In this document: positions 1 through 9,606 of the stretch, piece by piece
Layout of the letters: each line of letters begins with the position of its first letter
How positions within the stretch are numbered: position 1 is the first letter of the stretch
DNA from: a virus
Strand: one strand, 5' to 3'
Virus record (IMG/VR): IMGVR_UViG_3300029787_000134
Location: 9,716-38,043 of that record
Length of the DNA stretch: 28,328 nucleotides
Notes under the pieces: model-generated
Database searches by the model: none
Seen by the model: the letters and a program-made list of their open reading frames with translations, nothing else
What the model was told of the DNA's origin: nothing
Translations under genes and position numbers: made by a program

Positions 1-3000
1 TATCGCATCGACTGTATTCTGTGGTACATCTAGTTTAAACACTAGATCAATGCCCTCTGTTTTAACAGAAGGCTGCGACATTGGTTCTGCTGCAGGTTCA
101 GCTGCTATATCTCTACCAGCTTCTTTTAATGCTTCAATAGATGTAGTAGACGTAGTTCTAGCCATGTCAACACCTAGACCCTTAAGTATATTACCTGTTC
201 TTAACTGAAGCGTATTAGGCAGCTGTAAATAAGCGCCAAACTCTACTCCTTTATTAGCTTCTCCTCTGTTTCTATACGTGTTAAATAACTTTAAAAACTC
301 AGTGTTATACACATAGTCTTTAAACATGTCTCTAGTTAAGTTAGAGCCAGGTATATCTTTATATGTTTTGTTTATATAGTTTTCTAATATACCTTCGTTG
401 TTGTTTCTAATTTGCTCAAATTTTCTAGACATTTTAAGTCTGTCAACTTCAGTAGCGTTTTCTAAATTAGCTTCAGATTCTAATATATCGTACTCCTTCA
501 TGAGCTCAACATTTTTTTCTGCAGCTTCAATATTCTTAGTTAGGTCTTGTATTTTAACAGTATTTGCTTTAGCTTTTTCTAAGTAGCCTTCAGGTTTGTT
601 TTTAACTAAATCTAAGTTTTCATTTTTAAGAGCATCACGTTCTGCTCTTAAGTCTCTAGACGCCATAACTTCAGGCTTAGTAGCATCTACATATTCAATA
701 CCTAAAAACGAAACATCTTGCAAATTAGCTAGCTTCTTAATCTTACCTTTAATACCTATACCTCTAGACGCGTCTGAGCCCATACGGCCTAGTAAATCTA
801 TAAAATCTTTAGCAGACATATCTTTCGTCATGTCTCTGCTAAACATCTTATCTATACCAGGCAACGTCTCTTCCATAAAGCTTTTAAACTCAGCTTTAGC
901 GTTCTTCATAAAAGTATTGTTTACTTGAGAGTAATATACTTCAGGATTAGATATAAACTCAGCTAGATTAGCTAGATACTCTTCTTGCCTCAACTCCATT
1001 TCTCTACGCTGAAAGTCTTGCAAGCTTTCGCCTTTTCTTTGCTCAGCTTTGTAACCTTTAAAAACAGCTGCTGAAAGACCTCCTTCTCCATAGAAATCGC
1101 TCATCATATCTTTGAGACCTTTACCGTAAGCTTCTTCAAACACTTGATCTAAACGTTCTTTAAACTTAACTTCTAACCTGTTGCCACTTTTACCTTTAAA
1201 CACCTGACGTAGCGCCATATGTATTAACTCGTGATTAGATTTACCTGATGTGTACTGTGATTTGTCAAATATAAGCTCGTTAGTAGCTGGATCAAACTCG
1301 GCTAAGTTACCTTCCTCCATAACTCTTCTAGCTTCTTTACCTTCTACAAATCTAACTGTAACTGGTTTTTGACCAGGGTTAGCTCTTTGCAACACGGCAT
1401 TAATAGGATCGAGTATTATTTTCTTATAATTAGCTTCAAAGTTTTTGTTAGGCGTACCGTCTGGATTTTTAACTGTTAGTGCTTTATCTCTTGTTTGAGC
1501 TGCAAAAAGATGATTAACGCTTTGAAGAGTTTCAGATAAATCTTTGACCCTTCTTTTCTGTATCGGGTTAAGATCTTTTAGTTCCATGTAGTTACTTTTA
1601 TTAGATTTTATTTCGTTTATATTAAAATCTAATAAAGTTTTTTCCATTTCATACTTAGCTTCGCTAATATTACCGTCTTTGTAATCTTTTACTAACTTAT
1701 CTCTTTCTTTTGTAAGCTCAACAAACTCTCTTTGAACTTCTGGCTTGCGCATTGCAGCGTCAATTTTATCAGATAAATTATTTCTAAGTCTAAGTTTAGC
1801 TGGAGCCGTTATATAAAAGTCTTGTGCTTTTAATCTATGCTTACCCATATTACCGGCAACAGAAAAAACAAGAGCATTAGTTATAACTCTTTGCTCAACC
1901 TCGTCCATATCTCCGTATAGTTCGTTAAGATGAAAATCAAAGTCTTTTTCACCCATAGCTGATTCAATAGCTAGCTCTGTAACACCTGCTAACTCACCTG
2001 ATGCGGCACCTACTACACCAGCCTTAACAGTCTTGTTCCATATAGCGTCAAAACCTTTTAGTCTTTTACTTAAAAAGCTAGGTCTAAACCAAGGCGTAGC
2101 TGCTCCACCAGCATAGAAAGCAGCTCCAGAACCTGTTTTAAATCCAGCTACTTTCATTTTAGCCTCTTCAATAGCTAGTTGAGCCATATGGTACTGAAGT
2201 TTTCCCCATATACCAGAGCTTTTTAAACGAGTTAAATATACACCCGCTCTACTTGCAGTTAAAACACCATTTGTAGCAACTGTAATAGCAGCTAACTCAA
2301 CTAATGTAGGCACAAACTCTCCAACTCCTACAGCTACGTTTTCACCTAAGTTTCTTTCAAAAGACTCAGCTTGATCTTCAGTCCAATTAAGCTGCGTCAT
2401 TTCACCTTTTTCTATAGCCTCTTTATTGTCTGCATTAAAGTCTATAGCTGCAGACTGTAGCGCGTCTAAAGTTCTTCTACGTCCAGCTCCACTGTACGCA
2501 CCAGTTGATTCTCTTGCTTCTCTTTCACTGTAGTCAAGCCATTGCGTTTTTACGGCTATAGTTCCTTCATCTATAATCCTCTCAACAAAAGAAACAGGTC
2601 CTGTAACTTTAGCTTCTATATCTTCTGGATCTATATCCAAGTAAGCCATATCAAATGCGGCTTTTCTTCTACCGTAATTTTCGTCTACAGCGTTTTCGTG
2701 AGATGATAAAGCTAACAAATCTTCTTCACTAAGTATAGCAAAAGACTTATCACCATCACCAACATCTCCATGAAGAATAGCAGTTGCAGCGTCTCTAATT
2801 ACAGCACTACCACCTGTAAAATATCTTGGATCAAAGCCTAAATCAAGCATTACGCCTACTGGCACTTCTAATCCTTTCCACGATCCATCGGTGTTAGTAG
2901 ATGTTCCATAAGCTTTATATCTTTCGTCGTCCCAATTTAAGTTAGGATTAGCATCTCTATGCCAGTCAATAATTCTTTGTCTACCAGCACCAGTCATATT

Positions 3001-4857
3001 ACTTAAGTTAACATTAACTGTACGCTCTGAGCCTGAGCTTTGTATAACTTGCTCTTCTAGTATTAAGTCTTCGTACCATTGAGACATTGCTTCACGCTGA
3101 GTCATGCCTGGGTTATTCTGCATAATAGCAGCAATCTCACTTTCTTTGTTTACCTCTGCATCTTTATACGCAGCTGCAACAGCTTTAGCTCTTTCCTCAC
3201 TAATACTAGCATCTTCTGAATCTCCACCTTCAAACAATCTACTAGCTAATTCCTCTTCGCCAATACCTAAAAAACTTTCAGCTGCATTTTCTGTTATGCG
3301 TCTGTCTATAACAGCTAAGCTTTTGTTAACTTCAGCTAGCTCTTTTTTCATGTCAGCTATAGCTCTTTTAGATAACGGTTTTGGATTATCACCTAAGCTA
3401 TAACCCGAGTCTATCATAGCCTGTAAATTTTTTCTTTTGTTTTCTAGTGGCCTAGCTTCCTGCACTAGCTCTACTTTATTTCTTTCAAGGTCTCTAGGTA
3501 GATCATCAAGCATGGATTGATGTGATTCATTTCTAAAATCTACATCAACCTCAGTGTTATCTTTAATGTTTTGAGAACGTTCTATTTTAAAGACCGTGCT
3601 CATAGCGTTTATTTCGTTTTCTAAAAAAGGACGGCCGTCTCCCATCAAAGCGTCAAACTGACTTCGACTTATCAGAAACCCAAACTCATTGTCTTCACGG
3701 TTTATTTTTTTAAAAACGTCTTCGTATAGTTTATCTTTTTCTTCGTCGCTAATCTCTAGTCTAGTACCTGCTTGGCTATTAAAAAGCTTTCTTATTTCTT
3801 GTCTAATAGTTTGTTTAGTAAAGTCTACGACTTCATTAAGCTCGCCAGGAGTTGCTGTTCGTTGTGCTTCTTCAATACGAACGTTCATTTCGTTACCTTG
3901 GCCAAAACTTCCTATATAACCACCTGTACCATCAGTTTGATCAAACGCCGATTGAAAGAAAGATCCGCGCATACCTGAGCTAGTAAACCCTTGAACACCC
4001 TGAGTTCCTTTAGGTATGATAGTTACTTTAGTTGTTGCAAGAGCGTCGTTGCCTGCTTTAGCGCCTGCTTCTTTTCTTTTAGCCCAACCTTCATCTTCAC
4101 CTTCAGCATCAGAGCTTTCAATAAAATCTATTATTTCTTGAAAATTTTCTATATCACCAGCGCCTCTAGTCCAGTCCATGTCAAGCGTTCTACCAAAACC
4201 CGAAGTAAATACTTTATATTTACCGTTTTTCTTATTACGCACTTTTATAGCGGCAACTCCTGGTGCCATAGCTTCAAACGTAAACCCTTCATTTGGATCG
4301 TCTGACCCGTATACTTCTTCTAAGTTTTCTATTCTTCCACTCTCTGAAAACCCAAAGCTATAATCATTATACTCCTCTTCAGTTATATGTCCTCTATTGC
4401 CTGTGTAATATTTGTTGTTAGCCTTTTCTTCTTTCTTTTTGTCTTGAGTCTCTACAACTTTACCTGATAAAGCTTTGTAGTCGATTTTGTCATTAACAAA
4501 ATCCTGCGCTACTTCAAGATCTATACCAAGAGCGTTTGCTATGGCCTGAGAGTTTTTGTTTTTCTTGTTTGTTATTACACCTGTAACAATACTTGGTTCA
4601 ACCCTAAGCATCCTAGCCATTTCAGCAGCCTGTTGCTTTTCTTCTTTACTTAACTCTAACGCAGAGGAAGGCTCTTCTCCATCTGACGCCCCTTGCTCCC
4701 CACTTGACGCTGGCTCTTCCGACCCAGTCCCTGCGTCTTGCTGTGGATCGTTTGCTTTTTTTGTGTTGTATCTCTCTATGGCTTGCTTAATTTCTTCAGG
4801 TCCGCCGCCTTGCTCTCTCACAGCATTAATTAATTGTTCTAATATAGGATCTGGCAT
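1..4857 (-). CDS. Giant virion/ejection protein with zincin-type metallopeptidase motif (C-terminus beyond window)
   Basis: The frame starts at the ATG at 4855-4857, one base after the TAA of the 434-residue gene, and stays open to base 1, giving 1619 residues and no stop. Residues 1-75 are acidic and Pro/Gln/Ser-rich. An Ala/Gly/Val-rich hydrophobic stretch lies near residues 843-870, with another around 943-965. A zincin-type HELIH sits at residues 1209-1213 (bases 1219-1233). A Glu-rich helix, QEEYLANLAEF at 1291-1301, could give the third zinc ligand. Residues about 1395-1490 look like a coiled coil. Giant internal proteins with zincin domains are known among crAss-like virion proteins and phage polyvalent proteins. 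The position after the gp14-like gene supports a protein packaged in the head and injected with DNA. Peptidase activity is inferred from the motif alone. The missing C-terminus may hold further domains, for example an RNA polymerase. Confidence 0.72.
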   Translation of the reverse strand, partial: MPDPILEQLINAVREQGGGPEEIKQAIERYNTKKANDPQQDAGTGSEEPASSGEQGASDGEEPSSALELSKEEKQQAAEMARMLRVEPSIVTGVITNKKNKNSQAIANALGIDLEVAQDFVNDKIDYKALSGKVVETQDKKKEEKANNKYYTGNRGHITEEEYNDYSFGFSESGRIENLEEVYGSDDPNEGFTFEAMAPGVAAIKVRNKKNGKYKVFTSGFGRTLDMDWTRGAGDIENFQEIIDFIESSDAEGEDEGWAKRKEAGAKAGNDALATTKVTIIPKGTQGVQGFTSSGMRGSFFQSAFDQTDGTGGYIGSFGQGNEMNVRIEEAQRTATPGELNEVVDFTKQTIRQEIRKLFNSQAGTRLEISDEEKDKLYEDVFKKINREDNEFGFLISRSQFDALMGDGRPFLENEINAMSTVFKIERSQNIKDNTEVDVDFRNESHQSMLDDLPRDLERNKVELVQEARPLENKRKNLQAMIDSGYSLGDNPKPLSKRAIADMKKELAEVNKSLAVIDRRITENAAESFLGIGEEELASRLFEGGDSEDASISEERAKAVAAAYKDAEVNKESEIAAIMQNNPGMTQREAMSQWYEDLILEEQVIQSSGSERTVNVNLSNMTGAGRQRIIDWHRDANPNLNWDDERYKAYGTSTNTDGSWKGLEVPVGVMLDLGFDPRYFTGGSAVIRDAATAILHGDVGDGDKSFAILSEEDLLALSSHENAVDENYGRRKAAFDMAYLDIDPEDIEAKVTGPVSFVERIIDEGTIAVKTQWLDYSEREARESTGAYSGAGRRRTLDALQSAAIDFNADNKEAIEKGEMTQLNWTEDQAESFERNLGENVAVGVGEFVPTLVELAAITVATNGVLTASRAGVYLTRLKSSGIWGKLQYHMAQLAIEEAKMKVAGFKTGSGAAFYAGGAATPWFRPSFLSKRLKGFDAIWNKTVKAGVVGAASGELAGVTELAIESAMGEKDFDFHLNELYGDMDEVEQRVITNALVFSVAGNMGKHRLKAQDFYITAPAKLRLRNNLSDKIDAAMRKPEVQREFVELTKERDKLVKDYKDGNISEAKYEMEKTLLDFNINEIKSNKSNYMELKDLNPIQKRRVKDLSETLQSVNHLFAAQTRDKALTVKNPDGTPNKNFEANYKKIILDPINAVLQRANPGQKPVTVRFVEGKEARRVMEEGNLAEFDPATNELIFDKSQYTSGKSNHELIHMALRQVFKGKSGNRLEVKFKERLDQVFEEAYGKGLKDMMSDFYGEGGLSAAVFKGYKAEQRKGESLQDFQRREMELRQEEYLANLAEFISNPEVYYSQVNNTFMKNAKAEFKSFMEETLPGIDKMFSRDMTKDMSAKDFIDLLGRMGSDASRGIGIKGKIKKLANLQDVSFLGIEYVDATKPEVMASRDLRAERDALKNENLDLVKNKPEGYLEKAKANTVKIQDLTKNIEAAEKNVELMKEYDILESEANLENATEVDRLKMSRKFEQIRNNNEGILENYINKTYKDIPGSNLTRDMFKDYVYNTEFLKLFNTYRNRGEANKGVEFGAYLQLPNTLQLRTGNILKGLGVDMARTTSTTSIEALKEAGRDIAAEPAAEPMSQPSVKTEGIDLVFKLDVPQNTVDAI

Positions 4858-4858
4858 A

Positions 4859-6163
4859 TTAACTTGCTTTTAATTCTCCGTTTGCAATCATCGCGTTAAC
4901 AACACTTTGCCCTACTTGAGCAACCATATCGGCCATGTCTGTGTAGCCGTACTGCTCAGGCGTATATGCTGTTTTTGTAGGAGCATTAGTTCGTTTTTTC
5001 TTTTCTTCTTTTGTTTCGTAAACAATCGTAGGTGTTGGAGGTCTACCTGCTCCGTTTTGAACTTGTATATCAGTGAGGTATGATCCAGCTAAAGCTGCTA
5101 AAGTTTTCTTGTGAACAAGCTTACCGTCATCACCTCTCTCTTCAAGAAGCACGTCAAATATTGCGTTTAACGCAGGCCCATCTAAACCTACTAAGTCTTC
5201 AGCATTAAAAACCCCATCATCATTTTTATCTAATACTTCGTTGTCAGTCTTTCCAAAATCAATATCTGCACCAACGTTAGCAGCGCTAACAACGTTTGGA
5301 TCATCACTTTCTACAAAAACAACTTTGCCATCAGAATTAACAGTAGCCCCAGTAAAAGCTTGAATCAAATCGTCTTTTAATGTTGATGCGCCACCAAACT
5401 GACCTTTATCAGTAAAAGTCTGAAGTAGTATATCTTCTTTTTCGTAGGCCTTTATGTTATTAGCTAGCGCTACATTGTAATTCCAGTTTTCAGGAAACGG
5501 ACCTGCAACAGCGTCTACAGAAGTTGTCATACCTGCTTGCGCTACTATTTCGTCGATGTCTCTAGTATAAACGTCTCTTTGCTCTCCGTTAACTGTCATA
5601 GTAAAATACATTTCACCTTGATCATTAAACTTTGGTTCTAGCGCGTTGCCACTACCATCTTGCTGAGATACCATTTGCTTCATTATATCAGAAGCTTCTG
5701 GGTGGTTTTTTAAATAGCCCTGGCTAAATAACTCACTACCGTGCATCTGAGCCATTATATCATAAGACTCTTTCCAGTCTACTAACGAAGCGCTTTGAGC
5801 TTTGTTTAAGTCAAGAAGCCTTGCTTGTTCTTGCGTGTCGCCATCTTGTACGGCTTGTAAGTATGCCTCTTGTCCATCTTGCTGAATCTGTATAACACTT
5901 TCTAAAGTTCCTCGCTTAGTCCAGTCAGATGTTCCGTCTAAATTTTGAGCTAACACTTGGTTAAGCTCATCAAGAGCTACGTCTTTAGCTTTCTCTCTTG
6001 TCTCTACACCAGTCTCTATTGTTTCAAGGCCTGAAATAGCTGTGTCAAAAATAGTTTTATCTCCTTCTTTTAATCGACCAGCTTCGTTGGCTCCTTTAAT
6101 TCTGTCAAGAGTTTTATCTCTTAATCCAAAGCGTAGTGTTGGTGATGATGCTTCTTTTGCCAT
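4859..6163 (-). CDS. Internal virion protein with EF-hand-like calcium loop
   Basis: This 434-residue acidic protein is mostly helical in its first 160 residues, without signal peptide or clear membrane helix. Residues 312-323 (DKNDDGVFNAED) match a canonical 12-residue EF-hand/dockerin calcium loop, with Asp/Asn at positions 1, 3 and 5, Gly at 6 and Asp at 12. Residues 384-391 form a short Lys/Glu-rich patch, followed by a Tyr-containing helical C-terminus. Its ATG overlaps the stop of the gp14-like gene by one base (TAATG at 6161-6165), so translation is probably coupled. It sits between two probable ejection proteins, which suggests a head-internal or ejected protein. I do not recognise a family over its whole length, and calcium binding is a motif-based inference. 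Confidence 0.65.
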   Translation of the reverse strand: MAKEASSPTLRFGLRDKTLDRIKGANEAGRLKEGDKTIFDTAISGLETIETGVETREKAKDVALDELNQVLAQNLDGTSDWTKRGTLESVIQIQQDGQEAYLQAVQDGDTQEQARLLDLNKAQSASLVDWKESYDIMAQMHGSELFSQGYLKNHPEASDIMKQMVSQQDGSGNALEPKFNDQGEMYFTMTVNGEQRDVYTRDIDEIVAQAGMTTSVDAVAGPFPENWNYNVALANNIKAYEKEDILLQTFTDKGQFGGASTLKDDLIQAFTGATVNSDGKVVFVESDDPNVVSAANVGADIDFGKTDNEVLDKNDDGVFNAEDLVGLDGPALNAIFDVLLEERGDDGKLVHKKTLAALAGSYLTDIQVQNGAGRPPTPTIVYETKEEKKKRTNAPTKTAYTPEQYGYTDMADMVAQVGQSVVNAMIANGELKAS

Positions 6164-6876
6164 TATGATGTAAATAGATTTTTAATTCCTGAAAACAATC
6201 CTCCGCTGCTATCAAAGTTTTTAATACCACTAAATAGATTTCCCATGCCTCCAGTGTTTCCAGCCATGTCATTAGCAGCGCTAAACATATTGCCTAATTG
6301 GCCTTGTCTTTGTTGGCCAAATAGTCTAGCATTTTCAGCTGATACAGCTTGTTGATCTGCAGATAGTCCCATTTGACTTTCAAGTATATCAAACTCAGCT
6401 TGTCTACTCATAATATCTCCAGACCTTTCAAGATCTTGTATTCTTCCAGCTTCCTTTAATGATTTTTCTTGTATCGAAGCCTCTTGCTTACCTATACTTG
6501 CAGCTGCTTTTTGCGCGTCTATACTACCTTGGTTTGCTAGCTGTTGCGCTAGCGCTGCTACTCCAGAAGCACCGGCACTTTGCCTGAGTCTATCTAATAT
6601 ATTAGCTCTACTTTGACCCTGCTGTTGGCGCATAAACTCTGCCTCTTGCTGGTTTATAGTCATGTCTTCATACATGTTCTCCATATTCATATATGGATTG
6701 CTTGTGTCCAGCATAGCATACTGATCCTGAAAGTCTTGAACTTTTTGTTTTTGTAAAGCTGCTTCTGCTGCCGCTGCTTTGGCTTTTTTCTTAGCTTTAC
6801 GGCTACCGAAAAAACCAAATATAGCTTTACCTATAGATATAGCTGCCTTGACCGTTGCTGGATTTACTGGTGCCAT
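6163..6876 (-). CDS. Putative internal core / DNA-ejection protein (T7 gp14-like in character)
   Basis: The protein has 237 residues. A short hydrophobic/amphipathic N-terminal helix (about residues 8-24, AAISIGKAIFGFFGS) is followed by a Lys/Ala-rich stretch, then a long Gln/Ala-rich helical body. The C-terminus is Gly/Ser/Phe-rich and carries the heptad LFSGIKN twice (residues 214-220 and 227-233). This composition is typical of small internal virion proteins that help form the trans-envelope channel in podoviruses. It starts downstream of a 55-base AT-rich gap holding an inverted repeat, and ends overlapping the next gene as TAATG. There is no Shine-Dalgarno sequence before the ATG. The role is inferred from composition and position, not from a catalytic motif. 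Confidence 0.6.
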   Translation of the reverse strand: MAPVNPATVKAAISIGKAIFGFFGSRKAKKKAKAAAAEAALQKQKVQDFQDQYAMLDTSNPYMNMENMYEDMTINQQEAEFMRQQQGQSRANILDRLRQSAGASGVAALAQQLANQGSIDAQKAAASIGKQEASIQEKSLKEAGRIQDLERSGDIMSRQAEFDILESQMGLSADQQAVSAENARLFGQQRQGQLGNMFSAANDMAGNTGGMGNLFSGIKNFDSSGGLFSGIKNLFTS

Positions 6877-6892
6877 GGTTGATTTATTTTAA

Positions 6893-6913
6893 ATATATTA
6901 CTAGTTAATATAT
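6893..6913. repeat. AT-only inverted repeat in a 55-base intergenic gap
   Basis: Two perfect 8-base arms (ATATATTA and its reverse complement) are separated by the 5-base spacer CTAGT on the plus strand. The gap 6877-6931 lies between the 124-residue structural gene and the gp14-like gene, one of the longer gaps in the window. It could be a weak hairpin or a DNA-binding site ahead of the ejection-protein genes. Such a palindrome can also arise by chance in AT-rich DNA, and I see no clear promoter boxes beside it. Confidence 0.3.
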
Positions 6914-6931
6914 AGTTACACTTTTTCATAC

Positions 6932-7306
6932 TTATTTACTGCTTTCAACAGCTTCTACACCTATACCAAAAAGCTCAGACTCAATAAGAGAGTTGTTTAC
7001 AAACTTTATATTAGCATGATATCCTAATATAGAAGTTAAGTTTGCTTTGTTGTCTTTGCTAAACAATATAAATTTTGCAGGGCTGTTACTAATGTTACCT
7101 GGTATTGTATCCTCGTTGTGGCATATAATACTTGACTGACTACCGTTCCATCTAGTTAGTTGTCTTATCTGACCTATCTCTACAACTGGGTCTGCGTTAA
7201 TATTAAAGCCACCAGATGCCGCGGTTTCTACGTAGTAAGCTGTGTCGCCTACTTGACAAGATACATTGAGAGGAGCTGCGAAGGTTAATGTTATTGATGA
7301 TGCCAT
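6932..7306 (-). CDS. Small conserved virion structural protein
   Basis: This 124-residue protein is predicted to be mostly beta strands, with two Cys residues (17 and 62) and a hydrophobic N-terminal strand but no cleavable signal pattern. The C-terminal half, with FSKDNKANL and a VNNS followed by an ELFGIGVE segment, follows a pattern I recall in small uncharacterised structural proteins of marine phages. It starts two bases after the stop of the 762-residue beta-rich gene. That placement suggests a partner of that protein or a tail/neck accessory component. The exact function is unknown. Confidence 0.6.
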   Translation of the reverse strand: MASSITLTFAAPLNVSCQVGDTAYYVETAASGGFNINADPVVEIGQIRQLTRWNGSQSSIICHNEDTIPGNISNSPAKFILFSKDNKANLTSILGYHANIKFVNNSLIESELFGIGVEAVESSK

Positions 7307-7308
7307 GA

Positions 7309-9597
7309 TTAGTCTGTTCCTACTAAGTTGTCTATTATTAAAGATACAACGCTTGATTTCACTATTTCTTTTACTAGCAAATAACCTGTTACTCTAGCTA
7401 TTGTAAATGTCAATGTTCCATCTGTAACTGATCCACCGGTTGTGCTTGCTGAAAGCTCAAAGGTAGTAGCGTCTGTTATAGTAGACACAGTTGCGCCGCT
7501 AGGTATACCAGTTCCTGAAACGCTTAAGCCTGCTACAATTGCTGCGTTAGCGTCGTGAGTTATTGTTGGGTCATTATTGTAATCGCATGTTGCGTCAGTG
7601 AACGTTTCTATATCTGCTTGAGCGTGTATAAGCTCTACGTCATTTGTGGATGTAGGGCTAAAGTTTAAAAACTGTTTAACTCCATCCGCAAGCGCTGGCA
7701 CTGTAAAGGCTTGACTTGCCGTGAAGCTGTTGCCATTTCTATTAATAGCAGTTACTGTTGTGCCAGTTGGAACCGTTGGGCCTGATACAGTCATACCAAC
7801 CTCTATGCCTTCTAGCTTACTTGTTTCCATATTCACAGTTGTGCTTGCGCTAACACCTGCGTCTGCAACTTGCCTAACAACTGAAGTTAACCCGTATATA
7901 GCGTCTTTAGATGTACCTATTTGAGTAGATCCAAATGACAATGTATTACCACCTGTCTGCACGGCGAATGAAAATGGAACTAAAGCAGTGTTGTTTAAGT
8001 CAAATCGAACTCTTTGGTTTTGAGCTATCGTAGCATTGGCGCTGAGTGTAACTCTATTTTCTTTAACTTTGACAACTGTTGTTAAGTGAGGCACTCCATT
8101 ACCTGCGAAAGGTACAACCACGCTCATACCTGGCTTAATGTCTGGGTTAGGTCTTTTTAACACAAGCGTAGTTCCAGCTGTTAAAGCTTTTGCACATATA
8201 GCTTGCACTGATACTGTTTTTGTTCTAGACATTTTACTTGAAGAATATCTAAACGGTCTTGAAGCTATATTCACTTGCGATGGCAAAGTTCCGTATTTAG
8301 TCGCGTCTGCTCTGTCTGGAGCAAGAATTAAATTTCTCATTCCGTATTGAGTAACTTTTGCTTGACCAAATCTTATAGGAACACCCGAAGCTAGAGTAGT
8401 ACCTGTTTCAGCGCCTACCACTATATCATATCTGTTATCAGCCGTACTTGTTGGAAACTTAACATAATGCAAGCTTTTGCCTAAAGAGTTAGTTTTAAAT
8501 ACTTGAGGTTTAGATGGTGAAGTGTCAAACTTACCTGTAACAAAATTATAAAAACTTGTTGCACCGAATAATTCTTTAGCTCCACTACCTATAACGCTTA
8601 GGTTGTAACTTGTATTAGCAGATCCGTTTACTTCTATAACATTAGTGCCTCCGTTCATATTAACTTCAGACTCAAACGCAACTGTGTTAATTTGGTTAGA
8701 CACGTTTATGCCTGTGCTCTCTGCTGGCGTGCGCATCTCAAATTTAATTTGTACTCCATGGTTAAGATCACAAAAATCATCTTCTAAAATAGGGTCAAAC
8801 TCTTGTGGAGGATTATAAAAAACTTTGTAATTAAAAGACGTGTATGCTTGAGGACCAGAGCTACCTTCTATAAAACCAACTGTTGGCGTTATTAGATCAG
8901 TATAAAAACCTGAGTAAGTTCCGATGTTGTTTAAATTTAAAAAAGCGCCGCCAATAGAGCCCTCAAAGTCTCCATAGCCTGCAAAGTAATTACTTGCAGA
9001 TCTAGTAAACGTAATATCTGCTATGCAAGCCTGCGAGTTTGCGTCAATAGTTCCTTGGTGCTTTACTTTAACCATACCTGATCCAGGAGTAGTGGTAGTG
9101 GTTCCGTTATTTATTAAAGTGCCTGCTGCTATTGCAGAGTCTGGATTATTTATAGTGTAAGTATATCCAGTTCCAGCATCTCCAGAGGATGTACCAGCGG
9201 TTCCAACACCTTCAAAATTAAATAACCACTCAGTTATAAAACACACGGATCTTTCGTCAGACTCTATAGGCGGATTAGTGGTGCTTTCGTCGATATCAAC
9301 GTAAACTGTAGTGTTAGCAGAAAATGTAATAAAAGATTTTAAATAAACCTTTGCGTTAACAGTGTTAAGTGAGTTTCCAGCGCTATCAAAATTGTTACTG
9401 AATACTACATAGTCTACTTGAGAATCTACATTGCCGCCAGTCCAGGTGTTTGTAGAGGTTTCGGTGGCTCCGCCAATTTTAAAATTAGCAGCATTAAGAA
9501 TATATTCACCACCTTGCACATTAGATATAGTTAAATCGACCACGTTAAGTAGAGATCCAATAGCTGTATCTGCTGTAGATACTGTCCAGTTTGCCAT
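7309..9597 (-). CDS. Beta-rich virion protein with repeated VGMxVSG-type modules (tail/appendage candidate)
   Basis: The protein has 762 residues, is rich in Thr, Ser, Val, Asn and Gly, and has few charged or helical segments, which is typical of phage tail or adhesin beta structures. The last 280 residues contain at least three copies of a 45-60 residue module, near residues 485-530, 595-645 and 686-735. Each opens with (V/P/A)G(M/L)(T/S)V, continues through a (G)xPxGTTVxxI-like turn, and ends in an LSxxxT strand. The module also appears in the muzzle protein upstream. The gene begins 9 bases after that gene's stop, so the two are probably co-translated and may assemble together. A receptor-binding or tail-hub role is plausible but not shown. 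There is no enzymatic motif. Confidence 0.62.
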   Translation of the reverse strand: MANWTVSTADTAIGSLLNVVDLTISNVQGGEYILNAANFKIGGATETSTNTWTGGNVDSQVDYVVFSNNFDSAGNSLNTVNAKVYLKSFITFSANTTVYVDIDESTTNPPIESDERSVCFITEWLFNFEGVGTAGTSSGDAGTGYTYTINNPDSAIAAGTLINNGTTTTTPGSGMVKVKHQGTIDANSQACIADITFTRSASNYFAGYGDFEGSIGGAFLNLNNIGTYSGFYTDLITPTVGFIEGSSGPQAYTSFNYKVFYNPPQEFDPILEDDFCDLNHGVQIKFEMRTPAESTGINVSNQINTVAFESEVNMNGGTNVIEVNGSANTSYNLSVIGSGAKELFGATSFYNFVTGKFDTSPSKPQVFKTNSLGKSLHYVKFPTSTADNRYDIVVGAETGTTLASGVPIRFGQAKVTQYGMRNLILAPDRADATKYGTLPSQVNIASRPFRYSSSKMSRTKTVSVQAICAKALTAGTTLVLKRPNPDIKPGMSVVVPFAGNGVPHLTTVVKVKENRVTLSANATIAQNQRVRFDLNNTALVPFSFAVQTGGNTLSFGSTQIGTSKDAIYGLTSVVRQVADAGVSASTTVNMETSKLEGIEVGMTVSGPTVPTGTTVTAINRNGNSFTASQAFTVPALADGVKQFLNFSPTSTNDVELIHAQADIETFTDATCDYNNDPTITHDANAAIVAGLSVSGTGIPSGATVSTITDATTFELSASTTGGSVTDGTLTFTIARVTGYLLVKEIVKSSVVSLIIDNLVGTD

Positions 9598-9606
9598 TTT
9601 ATTTAT

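Noticed and set aside
3538-3555. VDVDF in the giant protein as a possible DxD catalytic motif of a crAss-type RNA polymerase
   Set aside because: Only a short acidic match, with no surrounding polymerase-like blocks in the visible 1619 residues. A polymerase, if present, would more likely be in the unseen part or in another gene.
398-4873. Several plus-strand open frames of 60-110 codons across the left 4.9 kb
   Set aside because: They lie antisense to the continuous 1619-codon minus-strand frame, have Ser/Leu/Phe-rich unprotein-like composition, and have no own spacing or neighbours on that strand.
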